From positions 145,513,261 through 145,577,260 of the forward strand of contig CP092864.1 in assembly GCA_030710605.1 (NCBI GenBank): DNA of 64,000 nucleotides. Reading direction: 5' to 3'. The notes beneath the pieces were generated by a model. That model ran no database searches. It saw only the letters and a program-made list of their open reading frames with translations, and was not told where the DNA came from. The translations under genes were made by a program, and so were the position numbers. Shown piece by piece: positions 22,354-33,087 of this stretch. The stretch is from Cordylochernes scorpioides (taxonomy: Eukaryota > Arthropoda > Arachnida > Pseudoscorpiones > Chernetidae). Positions within the stretch are counted from its first letter, which is position 1. Each line of letters starts with the position of its first letter.

Positions 22354-24256
22354 TCAATTTTTAAAACTTTTTGAGTAACTTTTAGCTGGTTTTTTAGAAC
22401 TTTTTTTAAAAACTATATTGATACTTTTAATTTGATATAATTATATATTACGTTATTACCATTTCAACATATTTTACGTATGGAAAATATTATGAATCTT
22501 TTATTAGAGAAAATATAGTGACGCGAATTTAAGATTTTTGATAAATTTTCAACATAGCAACATATATTATTTTAATTCGTTAACTTTATTTTTTTAAAGT
22601 GTAATTAATATAGCATAATCAAACATTATTATACGAAAAAAAAGTTTTATATTCGTTTATTTTTCCTTGAAACGTTATATATAATAGATTAAACAAATAA
22701 TAAATATAATATATTAATAAAATCATGTATTTTTATGATAATTGAATTAATTATACATATACTTTTCAAAGTTTTATTAGATATGATATTTCATATTCAA
22801 TATGTAGTTATTGAATATTTTTATTTTTTAAATTACAATAACCCATTTTTCAGAGAAAACTATGTATATTTTAAATATATATATATCAAAATATCAGAAA
22901 TAATGATATTTTGTATAATTAATTAAATTATATTTTAATATTCACAAAACACATACAATATTAATAAAATAGGATATTTTATAAATATTTCAGGAATATT
23001 TCGATTTATATTTTCGTGAAGATTATATTTTCAAATTAGCCACGTGTTTTTTAGATTTATTTAATGAATATACTCGTACGCCTTTTTAAAAGACTGCTCT
23101 CCGGTTTTATTATATATTCTCAGATACAAAAAAAAAATTAATGAATAAAGTCTCTTTCATAAAATCTGAAGTTTATCTTAAAAAAAAAGAGAAAAAAAAA
23201 AAACTTCTGGGTTGAAAAAAAACAATTTATTATATTATTTTTAATTAATAAGTACTTTATTATTTTAATTTTTATTTATTTAGAAGATATTATTTACTTT
23301 TTATATTTAGTACTAAATGCTTTCAACACTTTTTAAAACGCGTTAGTAATAATGCTATTTATTTTAACTATCTAGATCTTATTATGGAATTATAATTTTT
23401 CATATTCGCCTTAACACATATCAATATTTAATTAAAAGGCACAAATTGGATAAAAAATATAATTTATTTTACCAATATTTCAGTTGGATTCAGTTATTTA
23501 TGGATTGCTCTATTTTCAAAACATATCAATATGATTTGAATACATTTGAAAGTCAATGATATTATTGTTTAGTTGTGAACATTTATCGTTTGATTAATAT
23601 TGTAATGTGGTTAATTTATTAACATAATTCAAAACTATGTAAATCAATACAATCTAAATTATTTAATTAAAGAGGCATATATTGGATCAAAATATCATTT
23701 ATTTACCAATATTTCTGTTTGCTAAACGTCAACCTTTAACAAAGTATTATAACATTTTAAAGTGTCTCAACAACAAACTCAGCGTCACATAACATCAAAT
23801 GATATTTTGATCCAATATATGCCTTTTTATTTAAAGATTTATTTATGGATTGCTCTATTTTCAAATCAAAATTATGTAAATAAATTAACCACGTTACATT
23901 ACACAAACACGAACGGACTTGATTCTCTGTCACGGTCTACTTTATCTACGTGGATTTATATAGCTATGTCATAATTCAAAACTATGCAAATCAAAATTAT
24001 GTAAATAGATTAACCACGTTACAATATAAACAAAAGGATAATGTTAACGTTATCTTATAATCAGGCAAAACAATGTGATTCAATTATTCATGTTGATTAC
24101 ATGGTTGAACATCTAGGTCTCTCGGTCATGGTACCCTTGGGATTTACCTTAGAGCTATAGGCGGGTCATAGAGGATAAAATATCTTCATTCTTTATTCTA
24201 TTTGCATAATATACTATGAAATTATATTTAAAGCCTTGCCAAATGTTTTATTTTTG

Positions 24257-24300
24257 TTTGCTTCTGACGAGGACAAAAGATTTTTGTCGAAACGTCGAGG
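24257..24300 (+). ncRNA. Hammerhead-like hairpin, family R3 (right-arm copy)
   Basis: CTGACGA (24264-24270), one unpaired G, GACAAAA, loop GAT, TTTTGTC, then GAAAC and GTC at 24289-24296. All conserved core bases of a hammerhead are present, including a GUC cleavage triplet, but one extra base separates CTGACGA from stem II. AATAAA follows at once. Minus-strand partner: 5180-5220. Confidence 0.6.
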
Positions 24301-24994
24301 TAATAAAAAGATTTATTGTCCGAAGTATATTTAATTTGAAGAGCTATGAATGCCGGCCAGGCAACCTCTATCTTTACGATGAATTGATTGTTCTATGACA
24401 GTATAATAGCTATTACTACATTTCCTATGCTTCAAAAACGCCTTTTTGTAATATATTGCCTTATTAATGGCTTTTCCCATAGGATACCATGGAAGTGTAG
24501 CCTTCCCTGTATTAATAGGGGCTATATACCTAATGGCCCATGTTTTATTTATATTTATTTGATCAAATACTATTAGCTTTGATTTTTAGACTTATACGAT
24601 CTTATATATTTTTGTATTCCTTTAAGTTTGTATATAACTCTCTATGTATATATCCTTTTACTCCTAAATTCTATAATTCTAAATTGTAATCCATAGGATT
24701 TTTTATCATAATAACTCACTAGAAATACATACCTACTAGATAGTTCTCTTTCAAATAATAATACTATACTTTCCTCATCTAATGAGTAATATTCTTTATA
24801 CTTTTAATCTTATTTTAAACTATTTTAAATATTTTAGATTCCCTACTAGGATTAATTACTGATACAAGAAAATTTACTTATCAACAAAATATTTATCAAT
24901 ACACGAACTTCTATATAAAAATAGCGACCACTTTAAATAAATAAATAAATGTAGTATGCTATGAAACCATTACAATATTCATCACTAACTATTT

Positions 24995-25508
24995 AAAACT
25001 CAACTTATTACTGACTGTATTGACTCATCCATTGATGAGCTCTACTCTTCCCAGGCAGACATCATCAACAAGCTCTACAAGCTTGATGCCTTAGTGTAAT
25101 TGAGTGGAGATAAGAAAAAAGAAGACATTATTGACTGTATTGACTCATCCATTGATGAGCTCTACTCTTCCCAGGCAGACATCATCAACAAGCTCTACAA
25201 GCTTGATGCCTTAGTGTAATTGAGTGGAGATAAGAAGAAAGAAGACATTATTGACTGTATTGACTCATCCATTGATGAGCTCTACTCTTCCCAGGCATAC
25301 ACCATCAACAAGCTCTACAAGCTTGATACCTTAGTGTGATTGAGTGGAGATAAGAAAAAAGAAGACATTTTTGACTGTATTGACTCATCCATTGATGAAC
25401 TCTACTCTTCCCCGGCAGACACCATCAAGAATCTCAAACTTTACAAGCTTGATAACTTAGTGTGATTGAGTGGAGATAAGAAAGAAGAAGAAGAAGAAAA
25501 CTCAACTT
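24995..25508 (+). mobile_element. Insertion of four 120-bp units with 12-bp target duplication
   Basis: AAAACTCAACTT at 24995-25006 and 25497-25508 flanks 490 bp absent from the left arm (empty site 4351-4362). The insert is four 120-bp direct repeats and ends in (GAA)n. The plus strand of each unit reads about 39 codons (with SSIDELYSSQADIINKLYKL) that look like a coiled coil, then TAA or TGA. This resembles the coiled-coil part of a LINE ORF1, but that is a guess. The in-frame stop in every unit argues against a repeat protein. Confidence 0.8.
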
Positions 25509-25827
25509 AAAAACCCAAATATAAACCAAAGAATTCAACAACAACAACAAAAAGCTTTATTATGACCTTTTAGTCTTATACAGATTCTTCAAGCAGAAAT
25601 GTAAGATACATACAAGAAAAACGTAATAGTACCTTAATGGTAATATGATATTTATATACAGGAAATATTATATAAAGACAATCAAGCTAATAGATTAGTC
25701 TGGGTAAAAATTGGAGGAAAATATTAATATGTTATAACACCTTGATAAAGGTTTGCGTTAAGCCAACTGAAATATTGGTAAAATAAATGATTTATAATAC
25801 AATATAATATATTGCGGCTTGTGATTG

Positions 25828-26095
25828 TAAAACCACATTTGAAAATTATCCCGCATGTTTTTCTTTTCGACGAAAAACCAAAGTGGACATGGCATCTGCC
25901 CGGTAAGCGGAACACTGTGGGTTCGATTCCCATCCCTGGACACTTTTATTTTTCCGTTTATCATTACTCTTCACAATTCATCCTTTCATACTTCATCTCT
26001 AAGGTTAAAAATGATCGTTATTTCTTCTTGAATTAAATTTTGATTTTTCGTAGAAAAGAAACACATGCGGGATAATTTTCAAATGTCGTTTACAA
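25828..26095 (+). repeat. Fold-back element with tRNA-like core (right-arm copy)
   Basis: Inverted ends contain AAAATTATCCCGCATG. In between, the plus strand has a tRNA-like segment with the B box GGGTTCGATTCCC at 25919-25931 and TGGCATCTGCCCGG about 40 bases upstream. Partner of 3777-4035. Confidence 0.5.
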
Positions 26096-26421
26096 AATAA
26101 ATGATATTTTGATCTAATATATGCATTTCTAATTAAATATAGTTTAAAATATGTGTAGCTTTTCAATGGCAATATGAAAATACGCAACAAAAGCTAAAAT
26201 TAACAAATTGTTAACTGGAAACCGTTCTTCTCCGTTAGACAACAGAAATAGCATTTAACAGAAATAGATTTAACTATTTTTGTAAATATATTTGTGATTA
26301 TATCTTTCAAACCGGAAAGGTTTAGGTTCCTAATATATATTATTGTTTCTCTTTATTTTTGATTACCTTTCTTGTATAATATGTTTATAACTGTTTCTGT
26401 TTTAAAAAAAATGTAAATCAA

Positions 26422-26449
26422 CGTAATTATCCCTAGCTGGGATATCGCG
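26422..26449 (+). repeat. LINE 3' terminal hairpin motif
   Basis: CGTAATTATCCC then GGGATATCGCG, followed by GAAATAAATAACAG. Arm partner of 2754-2781. Confidence 0.65.
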
Positions 26450-26841
26450 TTTTGTGTGTTGAAATAAATAACAGATTAGAAATGAAGCGAGAAGTAAATG
26501 GATTGCTATCAGGGGACCATGTAAGATAAGAAGGAAGAATAAACAATTCGGATAAAAGGAAGTGTGACAATTCTCTGAGAATATTTTTCAATTACCAGAT
26601 TAGATTTGCATGGAATTCAATATATGAATCAATTTTCTAATGGGTTCTTCTCTTTCAGGAATTTGTAGAAACTTGATTCAAGGACCGTGAGTCCATTTAT
26701 AAATTATTCTACCATCTGTAGGGGTAGCTAACATTTCTTGGCAGAGAGGTATAACCTGATTGGTAGAAGCATTTTGAATCTTTTCTCAAATTGTCACAGC
26801 GTTCCGTAAAGAAGTGATAAACCAAAATGATTTGTTTATAA

Positions 26842-27426
26842 TGTCGCTGAGATAAATAAATCAAGGGAAAATTTTGGAAATAAATTAATTATTATAAAGG
26901 GTGTATGAAAAAGTGAAAGTTGTATAAGCTTATGATTTTGCTTCGTTTTAAAAATGAATCGATGTTGGTTCCATATGCTTGAATTGGAAATTACACCTTA
27001 GTTCTATATATTTTATTGCTTAAAAACGAACACAACAAAACAAAAATAAACTACAATTGCAAATTATATTATAACTAACTAAGAAAAAAAAAACAATAAT
27101 TTAAAAATGATTATGATAAAAATTGAATATGTCTGCCAGAAAAATGCTTCTATGAATTAAAAAATAAGAATAATTATAAAATTAACATATAAACTTTTAA
27201 AAAGGGTATTTAACTTTTAATTCTCCAATAAAATTATATACAAGAGGTATTTATAGGGAGAACAACTTATCCCAAGGTAAAATAATAACAAGAGTGGTCA
27301 GCCACCGTCCCGTTTTCCTTATTTGCCGATAAGATTCCGAGAACCCCTCACACCTGTCCCCCCGGAGTCCAGTGATGATTGACAGGTGTCCCATGGAGCT
27401 TCCTGTGGTTGTGGAGCTACTCGACA
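26842..27426 (-). mobile_element. Solo LTR with nested repeat K (right-arm copy)
   Basis: From TGTCGCTGAG to the complement of the other LTR end (CTCGACA), with repeat K (26898-27195) inside. Same nesting as in the left arm. Confidence 0.6.
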
Positions 27427-27649
27427 ATATAAATATTAACTATATGGGCCTTTGGTTAAAAGAAGCTATATGGAGATGGGCATTCTTCCCAGCGTATTTC
27501 ATTTATTCTTAACTATAAGGTTATATTTCCTAGTATGGCGCGTTATTGATCTGTATTCATTTATGCCTAGCTGAACTTGTCCTTATTGTTTGTGGAAGAA
27601 AATTGCTCGATGCAAATATTAATATGTAATTCTACTGTTCTATAAGCTT

Positions 27650-27905
27650 TTGCCCATAGTTTACTTGAATACCATTTCTAAGATTCCACCCTTCAGTGTT
27701 TCATATAAAAGCAGAATGATCCATCACAGTAATAGAGCTTTGAAGAAGCGGTTTGGTAGATTAAATTGGAGAAAACGCTGGGAGGGTTAACCACTGATGA
27801 GTCAAGCTTCCTCAATATTTTTTTATCGCAGTAAGGATAGTAGAGGTGTGATATATTTGTGAAAAGAAACATTCGCGTCTTAATGTCTTCATTCGTTTTA
27901 TTCGT
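27650..27905 (+). repeat. R1 family element with permuted hammerhead-like core
   Basis: TTGGAGAAAACGCTGGG and CTGATGAGTCAAGC at about 27767-27806. Arm partner of 1262-1690; TATAAAAGC lies upstream. Confidence 0.6.
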
Positions 27906-28031
27906 TATAAAATCTCTATTCGAAATTTACAGTTTTTAATTTAGTATTACATTATATAATTATACTCATGAACAACACATGAGAGAATTATTACAAAATT
28001 AATAACAAGACTTATAACAAAACACTAAAAA

Positions 28032-28190
28032 GGAATGACAATACATCCAGATGGCACAAGAACCTATAGGACATATAACAACTGTCCTGGTGTGGAACTA
28101 ACACCTACCTACATATTCTCATGCCCAGCAATGGCCGCAGCCTTGCAGAAAATTGACATGGACCCAGAGCATCAGCTTCACCCAAGATAG
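28032..28190 (+). pseudogene. LINE ORF2 C-terminal fragment (right-arm copy)
   Basis: 53 open codons from GMTIHPDGTRTYRTYNNC through ELTPTYIFSCPAM to a TAG at 28188-28190. The Cys and His/Tyr spacing is that of a LINE C-terminal knuckle. The stop is created by a short deletion at the junction with the array that follows, where array units continue the ORF as YTPKIVDI. Confidence 0.65.
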
Positions 28191-28650
28191 TGGACATTGC
28201 GACTGCTGTGATAGAGATGCATGGAGACATCTGAGGCTCTTCATTGGACACGACAACAACAATACAGTATACACACCCAAGATAGTGGACATTGTGACTG
28301 CTGTGATAGAGATGCATGAAGACATCTGAGGCTCTTCATTGGACACGACAACAACAACAATACAGTATACACACCCAAGATGGTGGACATTGCGACTGTT
28401 GTAATAGAGAGAGAGATGCATGGGGACATCTGAGGCTCTTCATTGGACACGACAACAACAATACAGTATACACACCCAAGATAGTGGACATTGTGACTGC
28501 TGTGATAGAGATGTATGGAGACATCTGAGGCACTTCATTGGACACAACAACAACAATACAGTATACACACCCAAGATAGAGGACATTGTGACTGCTGTGA
28601 TAGAGATGAATGGAGACATCTGAGGCTCTTCATTGGACACAACAATAGCC
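28190..28650 (+). repeat. Tandem array of LINE 3' ends, about 95-bp unit
   Basis: About five units, one fewer than the left arm. Each has a stop codon TGA after GDI and a short (CAA)n-containing 3' UTR. Confidence 0.8.
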
Positions 28651-28919
28651 AAAATATTTCTGATCTATATATATAACAATGATTTCTAATCATAAATAAA
28701 GGAAAGTGCCTTGAGGGATCTTTGTTGTCCTAAACAGCTAATCTTGTTATTAAAAACTTTGTTCGATAAAATATGATTGGGTTGTCAAATTGGAAGATCG
28801 TCTGGTATTATTTATCGTCTGGCAATCAAGTCACGACATATCCAAGTTGTTTGCCAATCTCAACTTATAACCATCCTTTTTAAAATTACAAAATAATAAC
28901 TAACTATGAGCATAACGAA

Positions 28920-29300
28920 TAAAGGCATTAAGACGTCTTTATTCGTTATATATAGATGGCGTGTTATTGCTTTGTATTAAATAATGCCTAACTGGCCTTG
29001 TCTTTATTGTTTGCGGAAGAGCCTTGCTCGATGCAAATATTTATATGTAAGTCTACTGTCCTAAAAGCTTATGTCCATAGTTTACTTATATACCATTTCT
29101 AATATTCCATCCTTCAGTACAGCATATAAAAGCAGAATGATTCAATACAGTATTAGAGCTATAAAAAAGCGATCTGTTAGATTACATTAGCGAAACCGTT
29201 GGGAGGGTTAACCACTGATGAGGTAAGCACTTCCAATAATTTTTAATCGCAGTAAGGACAGTAGAAGTTTGATTTATTTGTGAAAAGGAAAATTCACGTT
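28920..29300 (+). repeat. R1 family element
   Basis: Only its left part pairs with the window's first bases. Core at 29186-29232: TTAGCGAAACCG and CTGATGAGGTAA. Two stem pairs differ from consensus on both strands while staying complementary. Confidence 0.65.
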
Positions 29301-29940
29301 TTAATGTCTTCATTCTATATGGTGTTTTTTTTTTTATATTCACATGAGATTATAATTTCACTTAATAGAGTCATTATTTTGAATTAATTTGAAATATATA
29401 TCAAGAGATAGAAATATATATATTGTTCTGAAAATAGAGCAATCCATACTTAAATCATTAGATAATAAAAAGGCATATATTGAATTGAATTCTGAAATTT
29501 AAAGTTTCTATCCCGTCAAATAAAATTTTTCTAGAAAATTTGTGCCAACAGAATCTTTCAAAATTAAAGAAGGTTGAATTATACCATTGGAATTCAATCC
29601 AATATGTATTTTTTATCTAATATCTATCTATATATAAAAAATATATAATTTTTAAAAAACATGGGAGAAAAATTAGAACTTAAAATATACAGAAATGCAA
29701 TATATATGGAAATGTATTTTTTAAAATTTATTCTTTTTTTGTGGCCGATTTAAAGTAGGTTGTCTTTAGTTATGATTAGTTTTTGGTTAGATTACGTTAT
29801 GTCAATTTTCAGACATGACCTTGAATTAGAGAACATTATTTCGTTTGGTATTTTTTACCTATATCGATTATAATATTGAATTTATTTCTAGAAATGTAAA
29901 TAATTAATAAGTTACTTTAGAATATAACTCATTGTAAATA
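29301..29940. other. AT-rich, no clear features
   Basis: Contains one R5-like word (AAAAAGGCATATATTG near 29470) but no complete element. Confidence 0.5.
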
Positions 29941-29983
29941 TTTATATGAAAGATGGACACTTCGGCCAGTTAAAGTTTTTTAT

Positions 29984-30030
29984 TTTCTCAACGTTTCGAC
30001 AAAATTCTTTTGTCTTCGTCAGGAGAAGTA
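29984..30030 (-). ncRNA. Hammerhead-like hairpin, family R3, best copy
   Basis: The minus strand reads TTCTC, CTGACGA, one extra A, GACAAAA, loop, TTTTGTC, GAAAC, GTT, GAGAA, then AATAAA. Stem I (TTCTC/GAGAA, 30023-30027 with 29985-29989), stem II and the core boxes are all present. The extra A after CTGACGA is the only departure from a type I hammerhead. Stem III would be a two-base ACGT palindrome, as in known minimal animal hammerheads. Confidence 0.6.
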
Positions 30031-30566
30031 AATGAAAATAAAGCATTTGGAAAGGCGTTAAAAATTTTTCTGAATTTGCAAGGGCGTTCTCACGTCATTT
30101 TTAGAATTTAGAACAACATATAAAGTACTAGTCAAAAACAAATATTAAACTCGTCAAAGACTATGATCTTGGAAATAAATATATAATAATAAAATTATAA
30201 TCCAAATAAATAAATAAAATAAATATAATGATAATAATCACAAAGATTACATATTATTTTATACATTTATAATTATTATGTACAATTTATATCTAGCTTT
30301 TTAACTCGTAAATTCATGGTAAATAGCTCAACTTGATCAACTTTCTCTCTCCACAATACTAATTATCACATATACCTTCATTAAATCAACTTCCATCATT
30401 GCTTAACATACTGTAAATAACTACCTTGTGATTTCTTCTATCTGCTTATGTTGTTGCTTATTTGTTTAATGTATATGTTTATTCAATGCTCTTTTTCTTA
30501 ATTGTTTATTTTCTTTTTGATAATTCTGTTACCTACTCTACTACAATTTTTGTAAATAGTTTCAAG

Positions 30567-30592
30567 CGCAATTATCCAGATCGGATATAGCG
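30567..30592 (+). repeat. LINE 3' terminal hairpin motif
   Basis: CGCAATTATCC then CGGATATAGCG. No coding remnant is visible upstream and no A-rich tail follows, so it is a diverged or truncated copy. Confidence 0.5.
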
Positions 30593-30675
30593 TGTCTTCA
30601 TGGTAAACGGTTTGCGGATTTCGACAATTTAGAAGAGGGAATCATATATCGCCGCAACTCTTTTTTATTAACGCG

Positions 30676-30712
30676 ATTAAGGAAGCTTTCGGGCAAGCCC
30701 TTCTTCAGCTAA
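30676..30712 (-). ncRNA. Hammerhead-like hairpin D
   Basis: The minus strand reads CTGAAGA, A, GGGC, TT, GCCC, GAAAG, CTTCC, followed within 25 bases by AATAAA. Same layout as R3 and R4 but GAAAG replaces GAAAC. Function unproven. Confidence 0.4.
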
Positions 30713-30818
30713 CTATAGTGTACAAACAAGGAGAGATTATATATCGTTTTTAATATAAAATAAAATAAAAGAAAAGAAACCTTTCAATCAGAATCAAAGA
30801 ACACCAAAGAAACATCTG

Positions 30819-32088
30819 CAAATAAGTTTTGAGGGATTTGCAAAAGAAGCCACAACAAATATTATATAAATAGCATCGGACCTTGTAAGGTTTCATGTTA
30901 AGGCTTCATCATTTCCCCAAAAAAATCATAAGAAGTCTTTTGACTCAAGTGTAAGGAACCTTTTTTTTTTGGTGCTCTAACCATGTCAACCTTTTTGCCA
31001 ACAAAACACAATTTGCGGGAAGCGCTGCTTTTTTGTTTTTAATTTGAAGAAAAGTGCAACTGATGGACATCGATTGCTGTGTGAGGCATATGGTAAACAT
31101 GCTCTATCAATAAAATAATGTGAGTACTGGTTTCGGCGTTTCAAAAGTGGCGATTTTGACACCAGAGACAAAGAACGCGGAGGGAGGCCAATAAAGTTCG
31201 AAGACACTGAGTTGGAGGCTTTATTGGACGAAGATTCAAGCAAAACTCAAGAGGAGCTCGCTGAAACCTTGGGAGTGACTCAACAAGCGATTTCGAACCG
31301 TCTCAAGGTCATGGGTATGGTGCAAAAACAAGGAAATTGGGTTCCATATGAACTCAAGCCAGGAAACATCGAGCGCCGTATTTGCACGTGCGAACTACTG
31401 CTCAAAAGACAAAATCGGAAGGGTTTTTTGCATCGAATCGTGACGGGGGACGAAAAGTGGATTCACTACGACAACCCAAAGCGCAGAAAATCGTGGGTTA
31501 AGCCCGGTCATGCATCAACTTCAACGGCCAAACCGAATATTCATGGCAAGAAGCTAATGCTGTGCATCTGGTGGGTTCAGCTCGGAGTGATCTACTATGA
31601 GCTACTTCAGCCTAACGAAACCATCACTGGAGAACGTTACCAACAACAATTGATGCGATTAAGCCGAGCATTGAAGATTAAACGCCCACTATATACCAAA
31701 AGACATGACAAGGTGATCTATCAGCACGACAACGCTCGGCCACATGTTGCAAAAGTGTCAAGGAGACTTTGGAGGCTCTTCAATGGGATGTCCTACCCCC
31801 ACCCGCTGTATTCACCAGACATTGCTCCTTCAGACTACCACATGTTCCGTTCGATGACACATGGCCTGGCCGAGCAGCACTTCACTTCTAACGAAGAGGC
31901 GAAAAATTGGGTCAATGTTTGAATCGCCTCAAAAGACGAGGAATTTTTTCGACACGGAATCCGTATGCTGACTGAAAGATGGGAAAAAGTCGTAGCTAAA
32001 GATGGACAATACTTTGAATGAAATATATTGTACTGATTTCTCTGAATAAAGCTTCGAATTTATAAAAAAATCCCTCAAAACTTATTTG
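30819..32088 (+). mobile_element. Near full-length mariner element
   Basis: 1,270 bp bounded by perfect 21-bp terminal inverted repeats (CAAATAAGTTTTGAGGGATT and its complement, 30819-30839 and 32068-32088). The right flank is TA (32089-32090) and the left flank is TG (30817-30818), so one TA has mutated. It carries a single transposase gene. Length and structure are those of autonomous mariners. Confidence 0.95.
30983..32021 (+). pseudogene. Mariner transposase (DD34D), inactivated
   Basis: The reading frame runs from ATG at 30983 (STFLPTKHNLREALLF) to TGA at 32019-32021. The N-terminal helix-turn-helix half is hit by a frameshift near 31038 and a TAA near 31115 (before CEYWFRRFKSGDFD). 31212-31919 is open. 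The catalytic triad is intact: Asp in IVTGDEKWIHYDN, Asp in QHDNARPH and Asp in SPDIAPSDYH, with 34 residues between the last two. IWWVQ lacks the usual Asp after WW. Near 31758-31795 a one-base loss and a one-base gain offset each other, so about 15 residues are out of frame. A TGA at 31920-31922, probably once TGG, cuts off the last 33 residues. Not functional as it stands. Confidence 0.92.
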
Positions 32089-32221
32089 TACTCCTAATAT
32101 TAATGTAAAAAATTTATTTTAATTTTGATTTCGCAAGATTTCGAGGAAATTTTCTTTATTTCAACGGGAAAATAATTCTATGTACAACACAAGGTAATAA
32201 GACCAAATCCAAAAAAATAAT

Positions 32222-32750
32222 GTTTGACGTTTCCGTAACAGCATTGTTACCATCTTCAGACAAAAGTACTGAATGAGAAATTTTAGAACAGCATGTTTTA
32301 AATAGTTACTATTATCAAGTGTTTAAACAAGAGAGCTGATAAATATCAAAACATACTGTGGTAAAATTTCTTATTCAGTACTTTGTCTGATGATGGTAAC
32401 AATGCTGTTACTGAAAGGTCACACACTATTTATTTATTTGGATTTGGTCGTATTACTTTGAGTTTAATATTCTTTTATGTGATAATGCACAATTTGGATT
32501 ATAAATTATAAAAGAGTAATAAGACCAATCCAAATAAATAAATAGTATGTGATGTTTCAGGAACAGTGTTGTTACCATCTTCAGACAAAAGTATTGAATG
32601 AGAAATTTTACCACAGCATGGTTTAAATAGTTACTGTTATCAAATTTGTAAACAAGATAGCAGATAAGAAGAAGATAATTTTCTGTTTTCAGAACTTTTG
32701 CCTGATGATGGTAACAACACTGTTACCGAAACGTCTCACTCTATTTATTT
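32222..32750. ncRNA. Cluster of four hammerhead-like hairpins, family R4
   Basis: Copies alternate in orientation: minus 32222-32259, plus 32387-32420, minus 32549-32584, plus 32702-32740. The best copy (32702) reads CTGATGA, T, GGTAACA, loop ACAC, TGTTACC, GAAAC, GTC. Each has a 6-7 bp stem II and one extra base after CTGANGA. Orientation pairs suggest two head-to-head elements of about 165-190 bp. The text between copies (GGTAAAATTTC, TAGTTACTATTATCAA) is shared. Confidence 0.55.
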
Positions 32751-32847
32751 ATTTAATTTTAGTCTTATTACCTTGTGTTTATAATCTATAATCCAAATTG
32801 TGGCTTATGAATTCTATGTATAATATAAAATGATATATTGTACATAG

Positions 32848-32893
32848 AATTATTTGCCCGTTGAAGAGCAGAAACTTTGCTCGAAAGCTCAAA
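32848..32893 (+). other. Hammerhead-like hairpin G
   Basis: TTGAAGAGCA, loop, TGCTCGAAAGCTC. Stem GAGCA/TGCTC sits between a TTGAAGA box and GAAAG. A weaker member of the same layout. Confidence 0.3.
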
Positions 32894-33087
32894 ATTAGAA
32901 GAAACTCTTTACCCCAATTTTATTTATTCTGTCTTTTTCAAATGATCTATAGGTAACTGATGCTCGCATAAAAATAATCTTTTAGTATGGAACACTTTAC
33001 GATTTCGCTTGTCATCCATGCGCAGGGGCCAAGATAATCTTCTCTTTATCGTTCCAATTTTGAGCCATGGAGTCCTTTTAGTTTACA

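Larger units (their letters stand above)
22354..29093 (-). repeat. Right arm of large inverted repeat
   Basis: Reverse-complement partner of 1-7157. It is uninterrupted by Ns, so it is the better reference for the duplicated segment. Relative to the left arm it lacks the insertions at 3064-3368 and 4384-4551, has an extra tandem-repeat insertion at 25007-25496, and has fewer units in the LINE-tail array. Below 22354 the partner is hidden by the gap, so the duplication may extend further left. Confidence 0.9.

Noticed and set aside
22735..22926. Small membrane protein from an Ile/Phe-rich frame
   Set aside because: Lies in AT-rich DNA where such frames are expected by chance, and the mirrored arm does not support it as a gene.
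25016..25500. Coding gene of four 40-residue repeats
   Set aside because: Every unit has TAA or TGA at the same place, so the frame is closed four times.
1..29093. Giant Maverick/Polinton-type transposon bounded by 7-kb terminal repeats
   Set aside because: The interval between the arms holds no polymerase, integrase, protease or capsid coding sequence, only repeats and AT-rich DNA.
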